A stretch of 64,000 bases of DNA from Deltaproteobacteria bacterium (GTDB taxonomy: Bacteria > Desulfobacterota > Desulfomonilia > UBA1062): positions 1 through 64,000 of the forward strand of contig JAKPQL010000032.1 in the NCBI GenBank assembly GCA_029547045.1, read 5' to 3'. The translations under genes and the position numbers were made by a program. Below the pieces are notes generated by a model. That model had not been told where the DNA came from and ran no database searches. It worked only from the letters and a program-made list of their open reading frames with translations. Numbering within the stretch: the first letter of the stretch is position 1; each line of letters starts with the position of its first letter. Below are positions 24,999 to 37,015 of the stretch, piece by piece.

Positions 24999-27284
24999 AT
25001 GCTGCGCCACGTGGGACGAGAGCATCCGCTGGTGGTGGTGTTCGCAGGCATGGGTTCGGCCATTTGCCTGAGGCAGGGTGATGCGTACGGGTGCGGGTTC
25101 TGCCTGCTCATGATGGTCCTGCTCCTGTCCAGGGACAGGGCCGCTCACGCCCTGGGAGGACTCGCCCTGGGCGCTCTCGCAGCTCTCATGGCACCCGGCT
25201 GGTCCTCCGTGGCGGACGGAGATCATCACATCTCGGGCAGGGTACAGGAGTCCTTCCATTCCCGGGGCACGTTCCACATGGTCGTGGAGGATGTGCGCCT
25301 GGATCACCTGAGAGTCAGGGGCAGGGGCCTGGTGAGCGTGTACGAACATCCGCCAAGGATCCTTCCCGGCGACACCGTGACATGTATCGTCAGGGTAAAG
25401 ACTCCCCGGGGATTCGGGAACGAGGCTGAGTTCGACTACAAGGGACATCTTCTCAGCCAGGGGATAGTTCTTTCGGGATCGGTGAGAGACGGCCGGACCA
25501 TCGCCGTGTCAGGGTCTGCCGGACGGCAGGGGTTCCGGCAGGACCTCATCGCCTCCCTGGACCGTCGGGCGAGGCCCGAGTCCGAACTTTTCAAGGCCAT
25601 GTTCATGGGGGAACGGTCCGGGATCACCGACTCCCTGCGGGACCGATTCTGCTCTTTGGGCATCGTCCACCTCATTGCCATCTCGGGGCTCCATATCGGA
25701 ACCGTCATGATGGCGGGCTATGTCCTCGCATTCGGCCTGTTCAGGCTCCTTCCCGTGGTTTCGCTGAGGCTGGACACACCCCTTGTGGCACGGTTCGCAG
25801 GCATTGCCGCTGCTGTGGGCTATACAGCCTTCGTGGGACCTGCGATGCCCACCCTGCGGGCATGCATCATGGCGTTGAGCTGCGGGGTGGGGCTCATGTT
25901 CATACGGAAACCCGACGTGCTGGACGAGCTCGCCCTGGCGGGCATTGTGATCTGTACCCTTTGGCCAGGTTCGCTCCATTCAGCGAGCTTTCTCCTCTCC
26001 TTCAGCGCCGTGCTCGGCATCGTGTGCGTGATGGCGAGGACTGCTTCGTCGCCCCCCTGGTTCCGGTTCATAGCGGTTTGTGTGGCTGCAGGTGTCTTTA
26101 CACTTCCCATTGTCGTGTACCTCTTCGGGTTTACATCCCTGCGGGGCTTCATAGCCAATGCCGTGGTCGTACCCTTCTTCAGCCTGGTGGTCATGCCCCT
26201 GTCCCTGGCCGGCATGGCCGCCTTCCCCCTCTGGTCGGGCCTGAGCGATTTCTCCTTCTCCCTGTGCATGGATGCGCTCCATCTCATCGTCCAGGCCTGC
26301 GAGGTGTTCGGTTCCATCCAGCCTGTGAGGCAACCGTGGATCATCTGGGTCTATCTCTGCTACACCGGGTTGATCATCGCGTTCTGGGCCCGGAACTCGC
26401 GGTGGCGCACCTGGGTGCTGGCACTGATCGTGTCGGCCCTGGTGGGCCTCCCCCTGGTCCGGTCCCACCTCATCGGAGTCGGACCGCTGCGGTTCGATTT
26501 CATCAGCGTGGGGCAGGGAGACTGCTCCCTGGTGACCCGTGGACGCCATGCCGTGCTCATCGATGCGGGTCCCGAGTATGCGGGGTTCGATGCTGGCAGG
26601 CAGGTCGTGGTGCCGCACCTGCTGCGCAGGGGGGTGGATGCGTTGGACCTGATGGTCATTACCCACTGGCACCCGGACCATTGCGGGGGCGCCCCCTTCA
26701 TCCTCGAGCGATTCAGGGTGGGCGAGGTCTGGTTGAACAGCGTGCAGGAGAAGAATCCCCATTTCCAGGAGGTGATCCGCATTACAAAAGAGAAATCAAT
26801 CCCGGTGAGCTTCGTGTGCCTGGGTGACTCCTCACGGTATGGTCCCCTGACCGCTGAGGTCCTCAATCCACGCGTGCGGCTGGACTCGTGCGGAGGCAGG
26901 CTGGATCAGAACTTGCAATCAATTGTCCTCAAGCTAGGAGACGGGGACGTGAAAGGCCTGTTCATGGGAGATGCCGACCTGTTCGGGGAGCTCATCCTGG
27001 TGCACCTGTGCAGGGATATCGAGGCCCGGGTCCTGAAGGTTGCCCACCACGGGGGGGCAAAGTCCTGCCTTGTCCCGTTCCTCGATACGGTCAGACCTGA
27101 GCTGGCAATCATCAGCTGCGGCCTTGGGAACAGGTACGGCGATCCGTCGGAGGAGGCCCTTGCGCGGCTCAGAAAGCACGGTGCTGTCGTATACCGGACC
27201 GACCTGCACGGAGAGGTCGCGATCGCCTTCCCCGGGGGCGAACGATATGTTAAGTTCGGGAGGAGAACTGCCGATATTCAATAG
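24999..27284 (+). CDS. comEC: DNA internalization-related competence protein ComEC/Rec2
   Basis: GIVHLIAISGLHIGTVMM competence motif; C-terminal metallo-beta-lactamase FISVGQGDCSLVTRGRHAVLIDAGPE...VITHWHPDHCGG. Confidence 0.93.
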   Translation: MLRHVGREHPLVVVFAGMGSAICLRQGDAYGCGFCLLMMVLLLSRDRAAHALGGLALGALAALMAPGWSSVADGDHHISGRVQESFHSRGTFHMVVEDVRLDHLRVRGRGLVSVYEHPPRILPGDTVTCIVRVKTPRGFGNEAEFDYKGHLLSQGIVLSGSVRDGRTIAVSGSAGRQGFRQDLIASLDRRARPESELFKAMFMGERSGITDSLRDRFCSLGIVHLIAISGLHIGTVMMAGYVLAFGLFRLLPVVSLRLDTPLVARFAGIAAAVGYTAFVGPAMPTLRACIMALSCGVGLMFIRKPDVLDELALAGIVICTLWPGSLHSASFLLSFSAVLGIVCVMARTASSPPWFRFIAVCVAAGVFTLPIVVYLFGFTSLRGFIANAVVVPFFSLVVMPLSLAGMAAFPLWSGLSDFSFSLCMDALHLIVQACEVFGSIQPVRQPWIIWVYLCYTGLIIAFWARNSRWRTWVLALIVSALVGLPLVRSHLIGVGPLRFDFISVGQGDCSLVTRGRHAVLIDAGPEYAGFDAGRQVVVPHLLRRGVDALDLMVITHWHPDHCGGAPFILERFRVGEVWLNSVQEKNPHFQEVIRITKEKSIPVSFVCLGDSSRYGPLTAEVLNPRVRLDSCGGRLDQNLQSIVLKLGDGDVKGLFMGDADLFGELILVHLCRDIEARVLKVAHHGGAKSCLVPFLDTVRPELAIISCGLGNRYGDPSEEALARLRKHGAVVYRTDLHGEVAIAFPGGERYVKFGRRTADIQ

Positions 27285-27287
27285 GAT

Positions 27288-27800
27288 ATGAAAGGGATGG
27301 AGGCTGCATTGCACGTTGACGCAGGTCGGATGCCGGCATTGGAAAACACCCGTGGAATCACACTGATGGAGGTGATGATCGTCGTGGTCATCATCGGCAT
27401 CCTGGCTGCCGTGGCCATACCCGGCATGGACGGATGGATGGGAAAGCGCAGGCTTGACTCCGTTTCCAGGGAGATGTTCTCCAACTTCCAGCGGGCAAGG
27501 AGCGAGGCCGTGACCAGGGGGAGGAACGTGACCATCGCGGTGGACACGGACAATGACTGGTACCGCATCCAGGATGCGGCGGGCAACGTCATCGTCCCCC
27601 AGCGGGACATGCCCGGGGAGATCGATATCACAGGATGCACTTTCCCCCTTGCAGGGGGTACCCACACGACAGTCATCAACGTGCGGGGGTTTGCCTCCAG
27701 CGCAGGCACAGTCACCCTGCGAAGCTCCCGCGCGCCCAGTGCCTCGAGAGAGCGCGTCATTGAACTCGGCCTCGGCGGGGTGGTGAGGATCACGCCATGA
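27288..27800 (+). CDS. GspH/FimT-family type IV minor pilin
   Basis: Prepilin motif ENTRGITLMEVMIVVVIIGILAAVAIPGM. Confidence 0.9.
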   Translation: MKGMEAALHVDAGRMPALENTRGITLMEVMIVVVIIGILAAVAIPGMDGWMGKRRLDSVSREMFSNFQRARSEAVTRGRNVTIAVDTDNDWYRIQDAAGNVIVPQRDMPGEIDITGCTFPLAGGTHTTVINVRGFASSAGTVTLRSSRAPSASRERVIELGLGGVVRITP

Positions 27801-28438
27801 AGAACAGACACTGGAACCGCATCCTCCTCGACAACAGGGGGCTCACCCTGGTGGAGCTGATGATCGTGCTGGTCCTGTCGCTCATGCTCATGGCGGCGGT
27901 GTTCATGACCTTCCAGCTCCAGCATGCCTCAAGCCGCGCCCAGACAGAGGTGGCGGCCACCCAGCAGGACATCCGGGCGGCAATGGACATCATAGCCCTG
28001 GATATCATGCATGCAGGCTTGAGCCAGGACCCCAGCGTGAAGATCCTCGGCATACCGGGAGGAACGAGCGGCACAGACACCCTCCGGCTCGAGAACGACG
28101 GGACCGTGGACGGCGTGACCCGCGTGATCTATCGCTTGAACAACGGGAACCTCGAGCGCGACCTCGACATCGGGGTGACCCAGGTCATTGCGAATAACGT
28201 CACATCGTTAACCTTTGCATACCGCGGCACGACAACGGACGGCGGCTCACAGGACATCGTTCCCGCCATGGGTGGCACGCTGACACAAGACCAGGCACGG
28301 ACGGTCCGGTTCATCAGGGTTGCCATAACGAAGGAATCCGAGCAGGTTGATGCACAGACCGGCCAGCCGGTGCAGCGGACCCTGTCCCGATGGGTCTGCA
28401 GGCGAAACGGTGACATCGATGAAATCAGCGTTCCCTAG
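27797..28438 (+). CDS. pilW: PilW-family minor pilin
   Basis: LLDNRGLTLVELMIVLVLSLMLMAAVFMTF prepilin motif; PilW-like length. Confidence 0.85.
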   Translation: MKNRHWNRILLDNRGLTLVELMIVLVLSLMLMAAVFMTFQLQHASSRAQTEVAATQQDIRAAMDIIALDIMHAGLSQDPSVKILGIPGGTSGTDTLRLENDGTVDGVTRVIYRLNNGNLERDLDIGVTQVIANNVTSLTFAYRGTTTDGGSQDIVPAMGGTLTQDQARTVRFIRVAITKESEQVDAQTGQPVQRTLSRWVCRRNGDIDEISVP

Positions 28439-28451
28439 GAGTACGGAGACC

Positions 28452-28859
28452 ATGGATTCCAAAGCGCCAGAGAAGAACGCCTCGGCGGGATTCACCCTCA
28501 TCGAGCTGGTGATCGCCATCGTCGTCTTTGCCGTGGGTATCGTGGGCGTCCTGAAGATGCACCAGGCATCCGTTCAGGCGAACAACTTCAGCATGCAGCT
28601 CACCGAGGCCGTGAACGCGGCGGAAGACCAGAAGGAGGCCCTGAGAGGACTGCCTTTCGAGCATACCTCCATGACCATCGGGACCCACGGCACCACCGGG
28701 GTCACGCTCAGGAACATCACGTACAACGTCTCGTACCGAGTCGAGCAAACACCCGGCACCTTTTCGCAGGGAAGGACCGTTACCCTCACCGTCACCTGGC
28801 AGGAACGGGGTATCCCCCACCTGTTCACATTGCCGTTCATCATGGATGAGGTGGATTAG
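28452..28859 (+). CDS. pilV: PilV-family minor pilin
   Basis: NASAGFTLIELVIAIVVFAVGIVGVLKMHQASV; GGAG RBS before ATG at 28452. Confidence 0.83.
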   Translation: MDSKAPEKNASAGFTLIELVIAIVVFAVGIVGVLKMHQASVQANNFSMQLTEAVNAAEDQKEALRGLPFEHTSMTIGTHGTTGVTLRNITYNVSYRVEQTPGTFSQGRTVTLTVTWQERGIPHLFTLPFIMDEVD

Positions 28860-28891
28860 GTGGACATCAAGTGCGGCAGGGAGCATCTCAG

Positions 28892-29329
28892 ATGAGGATG
28901 AAGGACATTCTGAAGGACAAACAGGGCGCAGTGCTCGTCCTGGTGCTCATAGTCATGGTGGCTGTCATCATCATGGGCGTCATGATGACCAGGTCGTCTT
29001 CCCTCGAATCGAGGATGGCGGGGAACGAGCGCAGGTACATTGAAGACTTCGCAGCTCTCGAGACGGCATCCAATCTCGTCCTTATACAGAACACCGCGGC
29101 CTTGGCCTCGATTGCCGATTCCACAGGCGCAACCTACACCTATACCGGAGGGAAGCTGCCCGAGGGGGTCAGCGTTTCCGTGGAACTGAAGTTCACCAGG
29201 AAGCCCCCGAGGGGTTCAGGCTACGACCCATCGTTCAGGGCGCGGTATTACGGCTTTGAGGCTACGAACAGCAGCGGGAACCAGAAGCTCGAAATAGGTG
29301 CGTTCAAGGTCTTCCCGCCTTCAAACTGA
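28892..29329 (+). CDS. pilX: PilX-family pilus assembly protein
   Basis: MRMKDILKDKQGAVLVLVLIVMVAVIIMGVMMTRSSSLESRMAGNERRYIEDFAALETA; PilX N-terminal pattern. Confidence 0.8.
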   Translation: MRMKDILKDKQGAVLVLVLIVMVAVIIMGVMMTRSSSLESRMAGNERRYIEDFAALETASNLVLIQNTAALASIADSTGATYTYTGGKLPEGVSVSVELKFTRKPPRGSGYDPSFRARYYGFEATNSSGNQKLEIGAFKVFPPSN

Positions 29330-29353
29330 GGTCTTGCAAGAAGGAGTGGTGCC

Positions 29354-32300
29354 ATGAAGACAAAACCCGTAGCAGCGTTCATTCTATTCCTGACAATGCT
29401 CATGGCAGGCAGTGCCCATGCGGATGACACAGACATCTTCGGCGGCGGCGTCGTCAACGTGCCGCCCAACGTGCTCATCATCTTCGACAACTCAGGCAGC
29501 ATGTCCGAGACCGTCTGGGTCCCGGGGAGCGCGGACCCCTATGACCCGGCATACATCTACAGCGGCACCTACAGGCTCGACCGGGTATACCGGTACCGCA
29601 CAACATACAATGATTGGACTGAATTCGCGAACATAGGCGGCAACTATGTCGTCGATGCGGCCGAGATAGCCTGCGAGAGCGCAAGAAACGACCTCAACAC
29701 CTTGGGGACCTGGACAGGCTACATCAACACTTCGTCGCCCTTTGGCTGCACCCCCACACCTACATCCAGCAGGGTGCTCAGGACGGGCAACTACCTCAAC
29801 TACCTCAGGCTCGCCACCGGCCATAACGAGGCCAAACTCAGCGTGGCAAAGAGGACCATCTCCAACCTCATACGCACCACCAGCGGCGTCCGCTTCGGGA
29901 TCATGATCTTCCGTACGGAGGGGAGCCAGGACCAGGGCGGCAGGATCCTCGCGCCCATCGCAACGCGGGATACCCTTGCCGACAAGCAGACCCTCATCAA
30001 TGCCATCAATACCCTAACAGCAAGTACATGGACCCCGCTGGCCGAGACCTTGGCAGAAGCGGGTCTGTACTTTGCCCGCAAGCAGTCATGGTTCAATTCC
30101 GGCGTGAATTATGACACGGCCTATGCCCCGGCCATCCAGTACCGGTGCCAGAAGAACTTCGTCATCATCATGACCGACGGCGAGTCCACCCAGGACAGGG
30201 ACTCCAGGCTGTGGGACACGAACTACATCAACGACAAGCCCATCGGAGACTATGACAACGACACGAGCCTCAAGACCGAGTACCAGTGGGTGGACAGCTC
30301 CGGGGTCAAGCACAGCTATGGGAGCTACGGCAGCGACTATCTCAACGACGTGGCCAAGTTCCTCCACGATGAGGACCTGCTGGGCGACATCAGCGACCTC
30401 AGCGGCGCATCGTTCAACACGCCGGGCATGCACCAGAAGCAGAACATCAGGACCTACACCATCGGTTTTGCAGTGAACCACGTGCTGCTGAGCGAGACCG
30501 CCGACCAGAACCACGGCAACGGGCACTACTTCACCACGAGCGAAGGACTGAACCTGGAGGACATCTTCGCCACCATTATCGGCGACATCATGGAATCCAA
30601 TGCCCAGTTCATCTCGCCCGTGGTTCCGGTGAACCGCCTGAACAGGACGTATGCCGACAACGGTGTTTACATCGGACTGTTTTCCCCTGATGAATCGACA
30701 CCCGGCCTGTGGAAGGGAAACCTCAAGAAGTTCGGGTTCGACAAGAAAGGGATCATCCGGGACAAGAACGGGGACGAGGCAGCTGACGAAACGACCAACC
30801 AGATAAAGGACTCAGCCTATTCCGCGTGGAGCACCGTACCTGATGGCGTCTCCGAGGGCATGGCAGTGGGGGTCGGCGGTGCAGGAGCCGTTCTGGCATC
30901 AGCAGGCCACCCCACCAGAAATTTCTACACCAACACCGGCACGACCCTGGTGACCCTGAACTCTACCAGTGCGACCACCACCGATCTCGGCCTGAGCACG
31001 GACGCCGAGCGTGACGACCTCCTGGATTTCGTGAAGGGACAGGGTGTATACCATCCGGCGACCGGGGATGATGACAGGAAGAGGGACTGGATCCTCGGTG
31101 ACATCATCCATTCCCAGCCCGCCATATTCTACGACAGGGCAAATAACAAGAATGTCCTTTTCGTAGGCGCAAACGACGGGTTCGTGCACTGCTTCATCGA
31201 TGACGACAAGAACACCAGCACCACCATTGCGGACGATACGGTTCACGAGCAGTGGGCCTTTGTGCCCCGCGACCTGGTGCCGCACCTGAAGTATCTGCCA
31301 TCGGAAGGCATGACGGTGGAGACGGCCCTGGGCAACGTGGAACATGAGTACTACGTTGACGGCACGCCGGTGGTATACACCACGGGGAACAACACGTATC
31401 TGGCCTTCGGCCTCAGGAGAGGCGGCAAGAACCTCGCCAGTGGCGGGGAACTGACCAACCAGTACTTCATCCTGAACATTACCGATTACCAGAACCCTTC
31501 GTTCACGGCGAACATCTCCACCACCGTGCTTGGCACCGCAGCGGACGACGAGAGGCTCGGCCAGTCCTGGAGCACCCCCCACTTCTGCTCCATCAAGACA
31601 GGTTCGGGCGCCGGCAATAAGGCCGATGTCCTGCTGCTCACCGGCGGATACGACACGAACCAGGACAGCAGCGATCCGGGAACGACCGACAGCAAGGGCA
31701 GGGCCCTTTTTGCAGTGAACGCAGCGAGCGGCACCCGGACAGGCCTGTCCCTGAACTTCAACCACAAGAATTTCGCCAAGATGCGCTACTCCATGGTGGA
31801 CCTGAGGACCTATGACAACGACGACGACGGCTGCGACGACGTCATCTATGCGCCCTCGGTGGGCGGAGACCTGTTCGCGTTCGACGATGCCTCTGATGTG
31901 ACGGGCACCAAGAACGACGGCACGTGGACCAGCAGGCTCCTGTTCTCTGCCCAGAACATGGGGGGGACTGACAAGCTCAGGAAGTTCTTCTATGCCCCGG
32001 GCATCGCCCAGGAGTCCTGGGGCGACATGGTGTACCTCGCCAGCGGCGACCGCGAGCACCCCATGGCCACGTACGGGACAGCCTACAACAGGTTCTACGC
32101 CATCAGGTACACGTTCCCGGCCACATGGAACAATGACAGTCCGCTCACCGACTCCAGCCTCACCGACGTCACGAGCAGCTACAATCCTGCCACGGTTTCC
32201 GCGAACGGCTGGTATTTCGACCTGAACAACCCCGGGGAGAAGGCCGTTTCCACCCCTTTGATCTTCGACAAGGTGGCCTACTTCACGACCTTCACCCCCC

Positions 32301-32590
32301 AGACCACGGCGGCCTCGGACCCCTGCGGCCTTACGGGCGCAGGTGTGGCACGGCTCTATGCGGTGAACTACGTCACCGGAGAAGCGGTCTTCGATTTCGA
32401 TAGCGACGGCACCTTGGAGGGAGGCACGCCCGACAGGTCAAAGACTATAGGCTCGGGTATTCCCTCCGAACCCACCCTGGTCATCACCGAGCAGGGGATC
32501 TTCGTCGTGGTGGGAACCCAGGAGGGACCGTTCGTGTTCGACACCAAGTCAGGGCGAAGCATCCACAGGTATTACTGGCACAAGCAATAG
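29354..32590 (+). CDS. pilY1: PilY1-type pilus-tip-associated protein
   Basis: Signal peptide, VWA-like PPNVLIIFDNSGSM, PilY1 beta-propeller segment DWILGDIIHSQPAIFYD...VLFVGANDGFVHCF. Confidence 0.93.
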   Translation: MKTKPVAAFILFLTMLMAGSAHADDTDIFGGGVVNVPPNVLIIFDNSGSMSETVWVPGSADPYDPAYIYSGTYRLDRVYRYRTTYNDWTEFANIGGNYVVDAAEIACESARNDLNTLGTWTGYINTSSPFGCTPTPTSSRVLRTGNYLNYLRLATGHNEAKLSVAKRTISNLIRTTSGVRFGIMIFRTEGSQDQGGRILAPIATRDTLADKQTLINAINTLTASTWTPLAETLAEAGLYFARKQSWFNSGVNYDTAYAPAIQYRCQKNFVIIMTDGESTQDRDSRLWDTNYINDKPIGDYDNDTSLKTEYQWVDSSGVKHSYGSYGSDYLNDVAKFLHDEDLLGDISDLSGASFNTPGMHQKQNIRTYTIGFAVNHVLLSETADQNHGNGHYFTTSEGLNLEDIFATIIGDIMESNAQFISPVVPVNRLNRTYADNGVYIGLFSPDESTPGLWKGNLKKFGFDKKGIIRDKNGDEAADETTNQIKDSAYSAWSTVPDGVSEGMAVGVGGAGAVLASAGHPTRNFYTNTGTTLVTLNSTSATTTDLGLSTDAERDDLLDFVKGQGVYHPATGDDDRKRDWILGDIIHSQPAIFYDRANNKNVLFVGANDGFVHCFIDDDKNTSTTIADDTVHEQWAFVPRDLVPHLKYLPSEGMTVETALGNVEHEYYVDGTPVVYTTGNNTYLAFGLRRGGKNLASGGELTNQYFILNITDYQNPSFTANISTTVLGTAADDERLGQSWSTPHFCSIKTGSGAGNKADVLLLTGGYDTNQDSSDPGTTDSKGRALFAVNAASGTRTGLSLNFNHKNFAKMRYSMVDLRTYDNDDDGCDDVIYAPSVGGDLFAFDDASDVTGTKNDGTWTSRLLFSAQNMGGTDKLRKFFYAPGIAQESWGDMVYLASGDREHPMATYGTAYNRFYAIRYTFPATWNNDSPLTDSSLTDVTSSYNPATVSANGWYFDLNNPGEKAVSTPLIFDKVAYFTTFTPQTTAASDPCGLTGAGVARLYAVNYVTGEAVFDFDSDGTLEGGTPDRSKTIGSGIPSEPTLVITEQGIFVVVGTQEGPFVFDTKSGRSIHRYYWHKQ

Positions 32591-32603
32591 GCGGAGGTGA
32601 CCC

Positions 32604-33065
32604 ATGAATGCCAGAATCATGACCGAGGTTCGAACCCTTTTCAGCATGATCGCATCGGTGAGCATGGTCCTCATCGCCTGCTCGACCCTTCACGCCGAAG
32701 CCCTGGAGAATGGCCTGAAGAAATGGGACCCGTACCTGATCCAGGGCAGGATCATGCAGGTGGGCGAGGGATACTGCGTGGTTGCCGAGGAATGGATCAT
32801 GGTTCTCGACACGAAACGTGGCGGCAAGGACATCAGGACACGGATCTTCGATGACCGGGGGAACCCGGTTTCCGTAGCCGAGCTCTCCAAAGGGAAGTAT
32901 ATCCTTGCAAAGGGGGGACAGGCCTGGGACGAAAAGCTGAAGACGAGCGTCCTCCTGGCAACGGAAATCTATATCGTGAACAAGCCGGTGGATCTCAACG
33001 ACGAGGGGCAGCGCAGGAGGTTCGGCGGAGAACCACGGCCCTGGGGGGATGCCCGGGAACGATAA
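32604..33065 (+). CDS. Hypothetical exported protein at the end of the pilus operon
   Basis: GGAGGTG RBS; hydrophobic signal-like N-terminus; last ORF before the terminator. Confidence 0.75.
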   Translation: MNARIMTEVRTLFSMIASVSMVLIACSTLHAEALENGLKKWDPYLIQGRIMQVGEGYCVVAEEWIMVLDTKRGGKDIRTRIFDDRGNPVSVAELSKGKYILAKGGQAWDEKLKTSVLLATEIYIVNKPVDLNDEGQRRRFGGEPRPWGDARER

Positions 33066-33072
33066 CGATCGC

Positions 33073-33099
33073 GGCGCCGGGTTTCACCGGCGCCTTTTT
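33073..33099 (+). terminator. Rho-independent terminator after the pilus operon
   Basis: GGCGCCGG-GTTTCA-CCGGCGCC (8-bp perfect stem) then TTTTT. Confidence 0.9.
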
Positions 33100-34202
33100 C
33101 ATTGGTCCAGCAACCGTATGATGGCCGTATCGCCATCCACCACAATATCCGCAGGGGCGATCCTCTTCTGCCTGAGGGCATCCAGCACGTCCTGGAGGGG
33201 GCCCTTGATCTGCATGGTGTGGCAGATGGTGTGGCCCTGGATGCGTGAGACCGCGATCCTGGGAACGGCATCCATGGAGCGGAGCGCATCGATAAGGGCC
33301 TGGTAGGTGTCGTGATCGCTTATGCCCTCGATGCACAGGGTCTTGTCCCGCACCACCGGGCTCACCACCACCACGGTGCGCGCGATCTCCGCCCTGACCC
33401 TGTCCACCACCGCGGCAGCCAGGAGCCTGTGCATGGTCGGCTGGTCCACGGTCCCCTTCAGCGTCAGGCCCATGGAGGACAGTCTCTTCCCAGTGCGCAC
33501 TTCCGTGACCGAGAGATCGAGGCGCGATTCAAGGGTTAGCGCATCAGCGCTCCTGTGAGTGAGCAGGCCCGAAACCACGATGTCGGCACCTGCCGCTGCG
33601 CCGAGGACAAGGGCCCTGTCCTTGCCTGCAGCGACGGCAGGGGGGTGCGGGGGAGGGGGGGGGATGTTTTCTCCCGCATCCTGCAGTGATTTCATGAGGG
33701 TCGTTTCGAAGGGGGAGTAGGCCTTCGTGGCGTCCGGAGACCACCACTCGGCGCGCTCCGTCTGGCCCGGGCCGCGGGTCGTGAAGGCGAGCAGCACCCT
33801 GGGCCTCAGGGCCAGCGGGGTGGTGAGCGCCCGGGTCTGCAGCCAGTCCTTCAGGGGTGTGTCGTTCAACCTGAAATCCATGCTCAGCAACAGTATGTTC
33901 TCCAGCCGGGACCTGGTCGCGATGGAGTACTGGATCACGTCCTGCATCCCCCGGGATGAAACAAAGGCCCTGAGCCCCTGCACAAGATCGGCGCTGGAGC
34001 TTGCCGGAACTGACCTGAGCGCGACCTCCAGGTAGGCCTTGAACAGGGCGTCGTCAAAGGCCGATTTTTCCGCCACGGACACGTCGCTGCCGGTAAGCGC
34101 GCTCATGCCCGTGGTGGTCAGAGAGACTTCGGCGTGTGCAGGAAAAAGGCTGAACAGGACCAGCCAGAGAACCCCGCACGCGAAGAATCGGGAAGGGCTC
34201 AT
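33099..34202 (-). CDS. Hypothetical exported protein
   Basis: Signal peptide MSPSRFFACGVLWLVLFSLFPAHA; no confident family; Pro-rich PPPPPHPP stretch. Confidence 0.75.
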   Translation of the reverse strand: MSPSRFFACGVLWLVLFSLFPAHAEVSLTTTGMSALTGSDVSVAEKSAFDDALFKAYLEVALRSVPASSSADLVQGLRAFVSSRGMQDVIQYSIATRSRLENILLLSMDFRLNDTPLKDWLQTRALTTPLALRPRVLLAFTTRGPGQTERAEWWSPDATKAYSPFETTLMKSLQDAGENIPPPPPHPPAVAAGKDRALVLGAAAGADIVVSGLLTHRSADALTLESRLDLSVTEVRTGKRLSSMGLTLKGTVDQPTMHRLLAAAVVDRVRAEIARTVVVVSPVVRDKTLCIEGISDHDTYQALIDALRSMDAVPRIAVSRIQGHTICHTMQIKGPLQDVLDALRQKRIAPADIVVDGDTAIIRLLDQ

Positions 34203-34435
34203 CCTGCAAGGAAGTCCTTCAGCTTGGAGTTCACCTCTGCTGGTTCGATCCGTCCAACTGCGTGTTTGTAGATGAGGATAGGCTTCTCCGTCTGGATGAG
34301 TATGCAGAAGGGATCGAAGCTTTTCACAAAACCCTCGACCTTGGTGTTGTCCACGAGGGTCACGATGATGGGAACCCGTTCCTTGCGTGCCTGGTTGAGG
34401 AACTGGTCCTGTACATTAAATACAACCTTACCCAT
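34199..34435 (-). CDS. hfq: RNA chaperone Hfq-like protein
   Basis: VQDQFLNQARKERVPIIVTLVDNTKVEGFVKSFDPFCILIQTEKPILIYKHAVGRIEP: Sm1 and YKHA Sm2 motifs. Confidence 0.85.
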   Translation of the reverse strand: MGKVVFNVQDQFLNQARKERVPIIVTLVDNTKVEGFVKSFDPFCILIQTEKPILIYKHAVGRIEPAEVNSKLKDFLAG

Positions 34436-34569
34436 TGCAACCTCCTTGCGGCGAAAGCTCATTTGACTATTCCAATCTTTTTTGTATTGTACAGCATAGC
34501 GCGGAACACCCTTGTGTTCATATGAATATTAATCATAAAGATCTTTTGATCAAGTCTTTTTTGTGTTAA

Positions 34570-36630
<2,061 letters not shown>

Positions 36631-36634
36631 GCCC

Positions 36635-36910
36635 ATGAAGGCTCTTCACCTGATGATACACGGCAGGGTTCAGGGCGTGTGGTTCCGTGCATCAACCCAG
36701 GAGGCCGCGCACACGCTCAAGATCAGGGGGTGGGTGCGCAATGCCCCGGACGGATCCGTGGAGGCCCATATCCAGGGCGATGACCGCGCAGTGGAGGAGA
36801 TGGTCGCCTGGTGCCGCACAGGCCCCCCTGGCGCCCGCGTGGATGCGGTGGACATCCACGAAACAAACCCGGTGGAGGAATACAGGTCCTTCACCATACG
36901 CTATTACTGA
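36635..36910 (+). CDS. acyP: Acylphosphatase
   Basis: ALHLMIHGRVQGVWFRASTQEAAHTLKIRGWVRNAPDGSVEAHIQGD. Confidence 0.95.
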   Translation: MKALHLMIHGRVQGVWFRASTQEAAHTLKIRGWVRNAPDGSVEAHIQGDDRAVEEMVAWCRTGPPGARVDAVDIHETNPVEEYRSFTIRYY

Positions 36911-37015
36911 GGGCGCATCGCCGTCATTTCATACTTGCATCGCGGGCAGCATTCATATAAGAAGGGTTCGCTCCTTGCTCCTCAAAGGGGGGCTACAAAC
37001 CATAAGGAGGGATCC

